Source of the DNA: Torreya grandis
Lineage: Eukaryota > Streptophyta > Pinopsida > Cupressales > Taxaceae
Direction: 5' to 3'
Assembly (NCBI GenBank): GCA_037957365.1
Contig: JARHVA010000250.1
Span: 6,285,001-6,349,000, forward strand
DNA: 64,000 nucleotides
Shown: in pieces, positions 13,161-23,555 of the stretch
Numbering within the stretch: position 1 is the stretch's first letter
Layout: each line of letters starts with the position of its first letter
The notes under the pieces: generated by a model
Database searches by the model: none
The model's input: only the letters and a program-made list of their open reading frames with translations
What the model was told of the DNA's origin: nothing
Program-made: the position numbers and the translations under genes

Positions 13161-13730
13161 AAGGGATAATTCAAGAAATAAAATGATCTATGACTCAATT
13201 AGCTAATAAGATGAAACCATTTACATGGTTACTAAATAAAGATATGAAGTTTGAATGGGACAAGTGTTATGAAAAGAGTTTTTGAAAGAATATATTCTTC
13301 GTCCCCCAATGATGATGTCTCCAATTCTAGAAAAGGCTTTATGGTTGTAAATTTTTATATAAAACATGCATTAAGATAATTTCTAGCTCAATATGATGAT
13401 GATAAAAAAGAATTTGTAATTTATTACATCAAACATACACTTATGGATTATAATTTTTTTTAATAATGCAATAGAGAAGTTATGCTTGGACATTGTCTTT
13501 GCAACATAAAGGCTTTGAAATTACATGCTTAAAAATGAGAGATATATTATAAAGAAATATAGACCTGATAAAGTATGTCATGGTGAAACCATAGTCATCA
13601 GGACACATAACTAATTTGGCAATGCTACTTATGAAATTTGAATTAAATTTTGCACATCAAAAATATACAAAGGACAAGTAATTGAAGATAAATTAGATGC
13701 AACACTACTACTTGGCACAACATCGAGCAT
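13161..13730 (+). pseudogene. First RNase H domain of element A
   Basis: The RNase H that follows RT in all Ty3/Gypsy elements. At about 13,380-13,460 it shows LAQYDDDKKEFVIYYIKHTL, a close match to the family pattern LAQHDEE..E.AIYYISRTL. Upstream, 13,185-13,320 holds the connection domain, with KPF, a W and PP residues at expected places. Stops are frequent. It would remove the RNA strand during reverse transcription. Confidence 0.75.
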
Positions 13731-13995
13731 TTCATATTTATGATGATACTTACACCATGTACTTTGATGGATCTAAATATGACTTAGGAACTGGGGCAGG
13801 AATAGTTCTAATCAAGCTTCATATAAAATAATTCCATTGGCATACTGCTTTGGATTCTCATGCATATATAACATAATAGAATATGAGGTGTTCATTTTAG
13901 GGTTATACATTCCATGCACATTAAAGTAAAAAATTATTGAAGTATATGTTTATTCTCAACTTAAAATCAACTAGGTTTTATACATTTACTATACA
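13731..13995 (+). pseudogene. Second (plant-type) RNase H domain of element A
   Basis: Around 13,750-13,815 the sequence reads YTMYFDGSKYDLGTGAGIVL, the signature of the extra archaeal/plant-like RNase H carried by Tat-lineage Gypsy elements between RNase H and integrase. This domain is the main reason to place A in the Tat/Ogre group rather than among chromoviruses. The catalytic Asp of YFDG is present. Stops follow soon after. Confidence 0.75.
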
Positions 13996-14539
13996 AAGGA
14001 GGAAAATTTGATCCCATATAAATATATGGTACAATGTTTAATGGTATACTTTGATAATATTATTATTGAGAGCACACTTCACAAAAATAATATTCATTCA
14101 TACGATATGGTTAGTGTAGCTTATTTTATTCCTATCAAAATCATAAATTATCAATATATGATAGTTACAGTAGCCATTGATTGTGAAAGTAGACTTGAAC
14201 ACCTTAATGGTATTTGTTGTTACATGAAGTGAAAGCAATTCATAATTGAATAGTAAAAATTTCAATTTTATATATAAAAAATTACCTTAGATAATTTTTC
14301 ATAAAATGAAAAGTGTAAGTTGTAAAATAATGAAATTCACCATGTTATAATTGAAGGAGTCATTTTCAAATTCTCATTTGATGGATAATTACTTTGATGT
14401 CTTACTTGTGAGGAGGCAAAAATAAATTTACAATAAGTACACAATAATGAATGGACACAAGGGGGGATGAAATTTAGTGGAAAATCCATGTCTTATAAAT
14501 TGTTATAGATTTTTTTTATTGGCCTAAAATTGATCAAGG

Positions 14540-15290
14540 ATGACAAGAAGATGAAAAATTATGCATACAAATCCAAAGACATAGTAATTTGAGCCATGTT
14601 CTTTCACAAGAGTTACAACCTATTGTATCACCATGACCATTTTATCTTTGGGGGTTTGATTTGGTAGTTAATATATACCAAAAATCATCATAGGGTAAAA
14701 AATTTATCATCATAGCTCTAAAATATTTTAAAAAATGGGTTGATGTAATCTCGTTGTAATCAACTACAAAAGATTTCATGCCAATTTTTCATGACTAATA
14801 TCATTTCACAATTTAAAATTCCTTTAGCTATTATCATGGATAATGGGTTATACTTCAAGAATAATATGTTTAATAAGTTTTGTGGTAATTAAATAAATTG
14901 TCACATATTTTACACCTCTTTTAATTCCCAAAGACATGGGCAAACATAGGCAACAAATAAGATAATTAATAAAATCCTAAGCAAAAAAATTGAAAAACAT
15001 TGTGAGAATTGGCATAATTATATTATTTATGCATTTTGGCCTATCACACGAGCCAATGGATACTCATTATTCCAATTTTTATGGTACATAATTTGTATTA
15101 CATTTAGAGCTAGAGATACCATCCTTGCATGTTTCTCTTAAGGATATCATCAAAGACAGTGAATATCACGAAAATCAATTGCATCAACTAGATAGTTGGA
15201 TAGAAAAAGAATACATGCCCTTAAAATCTATAAATATTTCATAATAAAATTAATAAATTAAATAAAAAGAAAATTCAAACTTGAGAGTTT
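14540..15290 (+). pseudogene. Integrase of element A, catalytic Glu replaced by a stop
   Basis: Integrase would insert the DNA copy. The core reads LWGFDLVVN with the first catalytic Asp at 14,658-14,660, then KKWVDVISL, then LAIIMDNGLYFKN with the second Asp at 14,839-14,841. The third catalytic position, in the GQxEATNK motif near 14,940, is TAG (14,947-14,949): the frame reads GQT, stop, ATNK. Downstream, about 15,060-15,260 matches the C-terminal region (FLVYG-like, then EIPSL, then QLHQLDSWIEKEY). Similarity ends near 15,290 with no 3' region, polypurine tract or LTR. Additional stops occur throughout. Confidence 0.85.
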
Positions 15291-15980
15291 AAAATTAGTG
15301 ACCTGTAACTAAAAGAAAATCAAAAGAACACCAATACAAATAAATAAAGCAAAGGCAAGTTAAAACCAAATTAGTTAGGACCATTTGTGATTATAGATAA
15401 GTTTGGCACATGGATTTATTATTTATACTTATTTTAATGGAAACCTATGAATAAACCTATGAACATCATGCACTTACATCAGTCTAGATAGCTATAAAAC
15501 ACTGTTTCCAGTCTTAGAATCTAGTTACAATGCTTAGGAGTGTTAATTTCAACCAATTATCTCTCTTTTCATTAGTATTTTTTAATAAATAAATCAATGG
15601 AAATTTCATTTATTTATTTCAACATGTTAGAGTTCCATTTAGTGATGTATTTTATTAGTCTTAGATCCCTATTGTGCACATTTTTTTAAAATCACATAAT
15701 GGTCATTCATCCCTTTATTACTATTTTCAAAATAATAGGTTATTTAAAAAAAAGTATTTTTAAAATAATACTTATTATTATTAGTAAAGGTTAGTTAAGT
15801 AAATAATTAATTTCCACTCTTCTCTTATAATAAGTAATGGATAAGAATGAACATAGTTAGAATCTATCCATAAAATAAAATTAAATAATGCAAGTACATC
15901 TTAAACCATAAAAATGTGTTTGTGTTATTAAATAGATTTACATCCCCATTAAGATTTACTTTTATAAAGGAGAGGATGTA
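15291..15980. other. Unassigned AT-rich stretch
   Basis: No coding or named repeat. It lies between the end of A and the RNase H end of the minus-strand Copia element, so it may contain the decayed 3' part or LTR of the Copia element, but no matching LTR was found on the other side. Confidence 0.35.
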
Positions 15981-17804
15981 AAAATCACAAAACATATCCC
16001 ACTTTGACAACACCTTGATTCACTCCCAAAAGTTGCATGAGTTAAACAAATATGGCCTCAAGTAAGGGCTTTGTGAAGCTATTTGAAATTTATTTTTTGT
16101 ATAAAAAATACTTAATATCAACAAAATTATTATATATTAGATTCTAGATATAATGAATATTAATATCCATGTGCTTTGTGCATTGGTGATCCATTAGGTT
16201 ACAAATGGTATTATGATTATTACACCAAAGCATTATATATTAGAATTATTAATTCTAAAATCATTCACATAATCCAAAATAACTCATGAACAATAAAAAA
16301 AACTCAACCAAACTCAATATGCATAGTATACTTATTATTTTAAGACCAAGTTACGTGAACTACCCCAAGATGATAAATATATCTTGTCGTCTACTTGTGA
16401 TCATCTATATTTCTTGCCTAATGATTATCAACATAACATATAATCAATAGTTTAATAGCTAAAAAATACATAGTATGATAATAAATAATGCTATGAAGAT
16501 ACATTAAAATCACTTGGTTGCACCTATGCCTCTCATGAGGGTCTTTATATATCAAGAAACTAGGCCAATTAGAAAGGATAGATCATGTCAAGTTTGGATC
16601 AAATAGATAATAATTACCACTAATTCCATGTAAAGTATACCACCAAATTAAGGATAATAATACTTGGAAGAAAGTTTCTCTATACTAATAAGGAGCCAGG
16701 TTGGAGTTTAGGCATTCATGTTTAAGTGTCAGAGTTTGTCTAGAGCATACTTGGGCTGATTTACAGATATGTCATTCCTTGACTTTGAGATCTAAAGACC
16801 AATGAAATAGTTTAACCAACCCAAGTCAATCATTTTAAAATAATTCATTAGGTGAGTCTTCACATCTATATATGTTTCATGGAAATCATTATAATTATTA
16901 AGTCATCCACATAAAGGACCAAAAGGAGGAGTTTCCCAAATAATTTCTTTGTGTAGATTGTGGGGTCGGAGTGACTCCATGTAAAATTTGAATTGAGTAG
17001 AAAACTATCAATATTATCATACCAGTCTTGATTATCCTATTTAAAATAATTCAAGAACATTTTCAATTGACTCACAATTGATGTTCTCACCACTAATGGG
17101 GTTGGGAGGGTGACATGTAAATATATTCTTGCAAGTCACCATGATAAAATCACTCTTTATGTCTATCTGATGGGCTTCCCACCTTTGTGTTGCAACCATA
17201 GAGAGTAAAATATAGTAGATATCATCTTAAAAATTTGAGAAAATTTTTAATGGCAATTAATACCTTTAACTTGTAAGAAAGTGTTTATGATAATCGTAGC
17301 TTTATACTAGTCAATTGACACATTTATCATGTACTTAGTATAATACACACACTTGGACCTCACTAATTTTTCCTTTGAAAGTGGGAAAAAGTCTCAAGTG
17401 TCATTCTTCTTCAAAGAATGGAGTTATTTTTCCATTATTGCTTTCCATTCAAGGTGTTCACATGCCTCATTATAAGTCTCTTAATCTTGAATTATTTACA
17501 ACTATGCCAAGAGTAAACAACAAATTGATGTTGTAGTCTAGTCCTCTGTGGATCCCTAAAATTCCTTGCTCAATCAACAACATCATCAAGACTTTTACAG
17601 ATTCATTTTGGTTGTGGTTTAACTATTTTTTCAAGTGCTCTATATACTACTTATGGTACTAGTTTTTGAACCATGTCATCTACTAGAAATGGATGAGTAT
17701 GATATCCCCTCCGTGTGATTCATCATATAAATTTTAATACTACTTATAATTAAATTCATTTAAAATGTTTGATTCTAAAAATGAAAGTTCAAGAGATGTG
17801 TTCA
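15981..17804 (-). pseudogene. Copia RT and RNase H, 3' half of a split minus-strand element
   Basis: Read on the minus strand from right to left. Near 17,440 it shows WKAIMEK then LHSLKKNDT, the start of the Copia-type RT domain. Near 17,180-17,370 come VRSKCVYYTKYMI and QVKGINCH. Near 16,902-16,913 is the catalytic box in VLYVDDLIII. RNase H follows at 16,010-16,330, with CTKHMDINIHYI and FTKPLLEAIF matching the family patterns R(T/S)KHIDIRYHFI and FTKPLP. Many stops are present. The domain order (integrase before RT) marks Ty1/Copia; the integrase of apparently the same element lies on the same strand at 34,264-35,150, beyond two inserted elements. Confidence 0.8.
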
Positions 17805-19301
17805 TGCAGGATTATCACTCTTAGGGATCAAATTTTGAAAATTTGGCTTATTTTGCATTAAGGTTTAAGACTTATTTAGATGGCCTTATAAGGTCAAAGT
17901 TTGATTATTTTTTATTTTAGTAGCATAGAAGTGCATTTAAATAGGTTAAATTTTCAAATATAGTTTTTTCTACCAAAACTTGTAGTTAAAAAATTTGAAT
18001 TTTTAGTGTATGTTAAGGAATTTCAAGGGTGTAGAAATGTTTTCTTAAGATTTTGAAAAAGTTTAAAATGTTATTAGGGGTCTATTGAGTCATTTTAAAA
18101 TTTATAAATGGGTATATGTCATGAAAATCATGTTTGGTGCTTTGCCACCTTTTAAAAGACTCTTGTTAACATAGATAACTTTTCCAAGAAATTGCAAAAA
18201 TGGTTGTATTGATATAAGAGGCATGATTTAAAATTTTTAGATAGTTATTGTACATTATTTGAGTCAAGAATTAGAGGCAAGAGGAAAAAGAAAATCTCCT
18301 ATTTGCAAAAAAAGGACTTACAGACCCTATTCAAGAATGGTGTATTAAGACCCCTATTTTGAGTGTCTTATTAAAGTGGCAAACCATATGCTTTATTGTT
18401 AATGATCAATGGAATTTGGCATTGGTTATTTAATATTTTGAATGATATTTGAATGAGATTGGTGGTTGTAAACTATAAGATATATCCTCTATTCATTTGT
18501 TATTCAAGAAAGTTCTAGGTAGACCCCTATTTGGGTCCATTTTGTTATAATCAGTCTAGTATACTTTATGAATGCAATGAAATTTGATTATTTGTGTAGT
18601 GTATCCAAAATTATTTCACAATGCTTTATTATTATTAAAAAATAGTGTAAAATTGAAAGAAGGTATCAAGAAGTTAGCTGGTAATGTGGAGACTGGTATA
18701 ATACCTATATTTGTGATAGACTTTGTATGACTACACAGTGACTATATTTACTGAAGGAATTAGACTAATACTATAGGATAAACACTTTAGAATACTCAAG
18801 GTAAATTTTTTAACATAATTTTAAGTTTATTTATCTTTCTATTTGTGTTTCACAGTTTTTGTATTCATCTTCTAAACCCACAAGCCTGTAAAGTGTCCTA
18901 TTGTGAGTTTAGTCAAGCCGATTTTAAATTGGTTTATATAGAAAATGGTTTTTTCAATGAATGATAAGGATTTGGAAAGATGGAATAGGTCTAGTCAGAC
19001 CTTCCAAACTTGTTTTGAAGCTTTGAAACTCAATATAGAACCCATAGTTGGATTTTGACCTCTCTCAGACTGTCTCAGTTTCCCACAGGCCCTAATCTAG
19101 GGTTTGTGTAATATAACACATTTTACATAGGTATATTTACTTAAAGGATACTCATAATAGTAATTGGTTTCTCAAAAGTCACTGTAATTTTTTTGTACCT
19201 TTCAAAAAATAGTCAAAATAGGGCTAGTAGAAGGGTGAAGTGCAGGGTGTGTTTGGTTAAGAGTTCTAAATTAAAACTTTAAAAAGGGATTATATGAATC
19301 A
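17805..19301 (+). repeat. 5' LTR of the chromovirus
   Basis: About 1.5 kb, starting TGCAGG and ending CA just before the primer binding site. It aligns throughout with 23,556-25,248, except that it lacks roughly 190 bases present in the 3' LTR around 24,870-25,070. Differences are otherwise mostly single-base. Confidence 0.85.
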
Positions 19302-19304
19302 TTT

Positions 19305-19317
19305 TGGTATTAGAGCC
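19305..19317 (+). other. Primer binding site of the chromovirus
   Basis: TGGTATTAGAGCC differs in one base from TGGTATCAGAGCC, the site complementary to the 3' end of initiator tRNA-Met used by many plant LTR retrotransposons. It lies three bases inside the LTR end. Confidence 0.85.
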
Positions 19318-19414
19318 AAGTTTGGATACTTGAGAATAATTAGGAGAGATAATATTTTTTGGGAAAGAGAATACTTGATACTTGTTTGATAAATTTCCTA
19401 CACAAAGGTTCATA

Positions 19415-20240
19415 ATGCCACTTGGGAGAAACAGAAGAGGTGGAACAAGGAACCAAGGGAACCAAGATGTTGTGTTGGAAAATCTAAGAGACATGAGACT
19501 TAGTTTTGATGCAAGGATAACAAATATATAAAGAGATCAAAAAAGAGGAGTCCTAACAGGGGACTTGAGTGATATGGAAGATTAGTCACAAGACAAAGAA
19601 GAGGTAGAGGGAGAAGAGACAGTTGAAGGACCTGAAGGATCAAGGTGTAGAGAAAATCTTGAAGGTGATCATGAGTCAAGGGTTTGAACCAAAGGTGGAG
19701 TTACTAACCTATGCAAGTGGTCTTGATGGAGATAAAATCATGGATTGGGTGAATGAGTTAGATAAATAATTTGAGTATGAGGAGGTATCTAATGACAAAA
19801 AGCTCAAGTTTGTAAGAACCAAGCTAAAAGGGCATGCTTAATTATGGTGGGAATTCACAAAATATGAGAGAATAAAGAAGGGGAAGAATAGGATCACTTC
19901 TTGGGATAGAATGATTTCCAAGCTCAAATCCAAGTTCTTACCAGGTGATTATGAAATGAAATTGTGTAGACAATTGTAGAATTTGAAGCAGAAGGAAATG
20001 AGTGCGAAGGCATACATAAAAGAGTTTTATAAGCAAATCATCAGGTCTGGTCATGTAGAGGAGGATAAAGAGAAAGTGGAAAGATACTTGAATGGTTTAA
20101 GATACAATCTCCAAGATGAGTTAGCACTTGTGAACCCAAGGACACTAGAGGAATGCTATCAATTTACACTCAAGGATAAAGATAAGTTGAATAATAAAAA
20201 AAATAGAGGAAGGAGTGAGAATTTTAGAGGTAGAGGATAG
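19415..20240 (+). pseudogene. Gag of the chromovirus
   Basis: Gag would form the particle shell. The likely start is the ATG at 19,415, 100 bases after the primer site, giving MPLGRNRRGGTRN. A frameshift lies near 19,640-19,660. The gag core is clear in the other frame: GLDGDKIMDWVNELD at about 19,725, LKGHA then a stop then LWWEF at about 19,830, SWDRMISKLKSKFLPGDYE at about 19,900, and EFYKQIIRSGHVEEDKEKV at about 20,025. The last 85 codons (19,983-20,240) are open and end in an Arg/Gly-rich tail. Stops such as the one in LKGHA-LWW fit CAA or CAG changed to TAA or TAG. No CCHC zinc knuckle is visible; the sequence changes abruptly into an inverted RT fragment at 20,301. Confidence 0.85.
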
Positions 20241-20300
20241 TAAGGGGAAGAAATACCTCACAAATAAATATTTAAAGTAAATCAAGCTTTCACAAGAGAA

Positions 20301-20439
20301 ATCCATCAAATCCTCCATCTTGGGAAGTGGAAACCTATACCTTATAGTGATTTTATTGATGGCCCTTAAATAAATGCACATCCTCTATTCACCTTCCTTA
20401 TTTGGCACCAACACCATGGGTATTGCACATGGGCTCAAT
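20301..20439 (-). repeat. Inverted copy of an RT fragment
   Basis: Read on the minus strand, this 139-base piece matches 20,871-21,010 of the RT on the plus strand at about 88% identity by eye, including the stretch encoding RAINKITIRYRF-LPKMEDLMD. It replaces the expected end of gag and the protease. The spacer between the two arms is about 430 bases. Confidence 0.85.
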
Positions 20440-20449
20440 ATATATTTGA

Positions 20450-21420
20450 TTAGAATGAACACTTTGACCAAGGATCGAGTTAGTTACACCTTGCTTCCCT
20501 TGAAAGATGAAGATAATAAACAACTGGTTGGTTCACATGTGATGATGGTAAGTGGGAAAGAGTTTTTAAATGCCATGCATGAAGAAGATATAGTCTTTGA
20601 TTTAGTCATTAAACCTAGGACTATTATGATAGCCACTAAAATCAATGATCTGCCCTTAGATATTCAAGAAATTTTGGAAAGGTATGCTAATATTATTATT
20701 GATGAGCTTTCCAACACATTACTACCAATGAGAAGCATAACACACCATATATAATTTGTACCTAGAGTAAGTCTACCAAATAAGGCTGAACACAAGATGA
20801 CCCTACAAGAGAATGCTGAGATCAAAAGGTAAGTGTATGAGTTACTTGACAAAGGGCTGATCAAAGAGAGCTTGAACCCATGTGTAGTACCCATGATGTT
20901 GGTGCCAAAGAAGGAAGGTGAATGGAGGATGTACACTGATTCCAGGGCCATCAATAAAATCACTATAAGGTATAGGTTTCTACTTCCCAAGATGGAGGAT
21001 TTGATGGATTGCTTGAGTGGATCAAGATATTTTTCTAAGATAGACCTTAAGAGTCGCTACTATTAAATAAGGATTAGGCAAGGTGATGAGTGGAAGACTG
21101 ATTTTAAGATGAATGAAGGTTTGAATGAATGGATGGTCATGCCATTTAGTTTGACTAATGCACCTAGTACTTTCATGAGGTTAATGAATGAAATTTTGAA
21201 AGATTTTATAGGAAGGTTTGTAGTAGTTTATCTAGATGATATACTAATTTACAGCCAAAGCAAAGAGGAACATCTTCATCATTTAGAGTTGGTGATAATA
21301 AGGCTACAAGAAGAGAGGCTAATGATCAACCTCAAGTAGTGTGATTTCATGAAAAGGGAACTGATATACCTTGGGTTTGTAATTTGACAAGGCATGCTAA
21401 AGATGGACAAGAATAAGTTG
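20450..21420 (+). pseudogene. Protease-RT linker and reverse transcriptase of the chromovirus
   Basis: The linker (20,461-20,754) reads DRVSYTLLPLKDEDN, HVMMVSGKEFLNAM and INDLPLDIQEILERYA, a block normally found just before RT in plant chromoviruses. RT motifs then follow in order: ELLDKGLIKESLNPC (20,838), VPKKEGEWRMYTDSRAINKI (20,908), YFSKIDLKSRYY (21,030), [20 protein letters not shown] (21,138), YLDD catalytic box (21,229-21,240), YLGFVI (21,369). Breaks are single-base stops at about 20,752, 20,830, 21,064 and 21,337, mostly explained by C-to-T change in CAG, CAA or CGA. No frameshift is needed across RT, so this is an almost complete but silenced domain. Confidence 0.9.
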
Positions 21421-22020
21421 AAGGTAGTCATGGAGTGGCCAACACCTAAGACAATAGGAGATGTAAGAATTTTTCATGGTTTGGAAATTTTCTATAGGAA
21501 GTTTATAATAAAATTTAGTGGAATATGTTCTCCCATTATTGAAACTATCAAGGGAGATATTAAAAATATTATTTGGAATGTCCAGGTAGAAAAAAGTTTA
21601 TAATATTTGAAGCAAATAATCATGAAACAACCCATACTAGCATTTCCATACTTCAACAAAGTGTTCCAGATAGAGTGTGATGCAAGTGGTGTAGCCATAG
21701 GGTCTATCTCAAGCTAAGAGGGTAGGCCTATAACCTATTTTAGTAAAAATTTGAATGATGCTAAGAAGAGGTATTCATCCTATGACTTGGAGTTTTATGC
21801 CATGGTGAAAGCATTGAAGAAGTGGATGAATTACCTTATGCCAAAGGAGTTCATAGTATACATGGATAACCATTCAATTCAATTCATATCTAATTAGCCT
21901 GAGTTGAACCAAAGACATGTCAAATGGGTGGAATACATGCAAAACTTTATCTTCACCATCAAACACAAGAAATGAAAAAATAACAAAGTGGTAGATGCAT
22001 TGAGCAGGAGGGTTTTATTG
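21421..22020 (+). pseudogene. RNase H domain of the chromovirus
   Basis: Begins after the RT thumb with VVMEWPTPKTIGDVRIFHGL (21,424). RNase H proper shows ILAFPYFNKVFQIECDASGV (about 21,640) with the catalytic Asp in CDAS, then ITYFSKNLNDAKKRYSSYD, LEFYAMVKALKKWMNYL, and the FIVYMDNHSIQFI strand near 21,850. The region ends with VDALSRR (about 21,990), the usual close of Gypsy RNase H. Stops interrupt at 21,601, 21,717, 21,896 and 21,974. It would degrade the RNA template. Confidence 0.85.
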
Positions 22021-22229
22021 ATGCATAAAATTTAGTTAGAGAGTGTTGTCATTAAGGCACTCAAGGATTTGTATGAGGATGATGAGGAATTCAAGGAAGC
22101 ATACCATGCATGCAAGCACCCAAACACACTCAATAAGTAGCCATGGTTAGAATATATACTTAAAGATGGATTATTGTTCAAGGGAGTATATTTGTGTGTA
22201 CCAAAGAGTTCAATAAGAGGAAATCTGAT

Positions 22230-23269
22230 CCAAAAAAAAATATAGTGGAAGCATGGCAGGCCATTTTGGGCTTGATCAGACATTGAAATTATTCACTAGG
22301 CACTACCATTGGCCTAGAATGCAAGCAGAAGTGAGAAGGTATGTATAAGGGTTTAAAATTTTTAGATTACCCAAGGGTAAAATCACTAGTGCAAGTTTTT
22401 ATCAGCCCTTACCAATCCCACATAGGCCTCAAGAATCCATTAGTATGGATTTTGTGATGGGATTTCCTAGAACACAAAGGGGTTTTGATTCCATTTTTTT
22501 AGTTATTGATAGATTTTATAAAATGACACATTTTATATCATTTATAACTACTAATGATGCAAAAAATGTGGCTAATTTGTTCTTTAATGAGGTTATGAGG
22601 CTTCATGGATTGCCCATGAATATTGTTTTTAATAGGGACACCAAGTTTCTTGGTCACTTCTGGATAACATTATGAAAGAAGCTAGGCACTAATTTGAGTT
22701 TTAGTTTAGCCTAATATCCTCAAAGAGATGGCCAAATCAAGGTGGTAAATATAATGCTAGATAAATTATTGAGGTGTTTGTCTAAGGACCATCCTAAGTA
22801 GTGAGATCTTGTGTTATCTCAAACAGAGTTTGCTTACAATGATTTTGCCAATAAGAGAATTGGTATGACCCCATTCCAAGTAGTCTATAGCATGCAACCA
22901 AGAGGTGTATTTGAGGTTATATATATTATACATATGGATAAGATAATTTCTAAAGGTGAGGAGTTTTTAATGGCAATGAAAGAGGTGCATAAATAGGTGA
23001 GAAAGCATTTGGAGTCTAGTATTGACAAGTACAAGAAACAGACAGATTTGGGTAGGAGAGAAGTTAATTTCCATGCTAGGAACTTAGTCTTAGATTATAT
23101 AAGGAAGGAAATATTTCAAAATGGTGAATACACCAAGTTTAAAATGAATAAAATAGGACCTTGCAAGATTCTCAAGAAGTTTGATGACAATGTATATGAA
23201 TTAAAATTGCCTTATGGAGTTGGAATTTCACTTATTTTTAATGTTTTAGATTTTTATCCTTATATATAA
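22230..23269 (+). pseudogene. Integrase of the chromovirus, catalytic Glu changed to Lys
   Basis: A partial zinc-binding N-terminus is visible (HFGLDQTLKLFTRHYHWPRM near 22,262). The core reads [20 protein letters not shown] with the first Asp at 22,448-22,450, then [15 protein letters not shown] with the second Asp at 22,637-22,639. The third catalytic residue sits in the motif normally GQTEVVN; here it reads GQIKVVN, with Lys codon AAG at 22,739-22,741, a single G-to-A step from GAG. The C-terminal GPY/F module is seen in 22,997-23,269 (IGPCKILKKFDDNVYELKLP). Several stops separate the pieces, for example at 22,673, 22,711, 22,799 and 22,994. Confidence 0.9.
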
Positions 23270-23329
23270 GGAGATGAAGGATAAAATAAAGTAGGTGATG
23301 ATACTACACTAGGCCTTGTTTGGGCACAA

Positions 23330-23527
23330 TAGTTGCCTAAGGCCAAAATAGAGGAGCTGGAATGCATATTGGACAAATAGGTGACTAAAAGAACCAGAGA
23401 CAAGAAATATTTAAAGTATTTGTTAAAGTGGAAGAACCATAAAGTGGAGGATGTTAATTGGATGACTGAGCATGACATATTGAAGTGTGGGATTAATCTA
23501 GAATCACTTATGGGTGACAACCCATGA
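23330..23527 (+). pseudogene. Chromodomain at the integrase C-terminus
   Basis: At 23,404-23,480 the frame reads KYLKYLLKWKNHKVEDVNWM, the pattern YLVKWKGYxxEExTWE of chromodomains that guide chromovirus integration to particular chromatin. It follows the GPY/F module and precedes the 3' LTR, as expected. One stop at about 23,380 interrupts it. Confidence 0.8.
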
Positions 23528-23541
23528 GTTATCTTTTCCTT

Positions 23542-23555
23542 CCCTGGGAGTATGA
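23542..23555 (+). other. Likely polypurine tract of the chromovirus
   Basis: A weak purine run containing CTGGGAGTATGA directly before the 3' LTR start (TGTAGG). The position is right but the run is short and interrupted. Confidence 0.4.
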
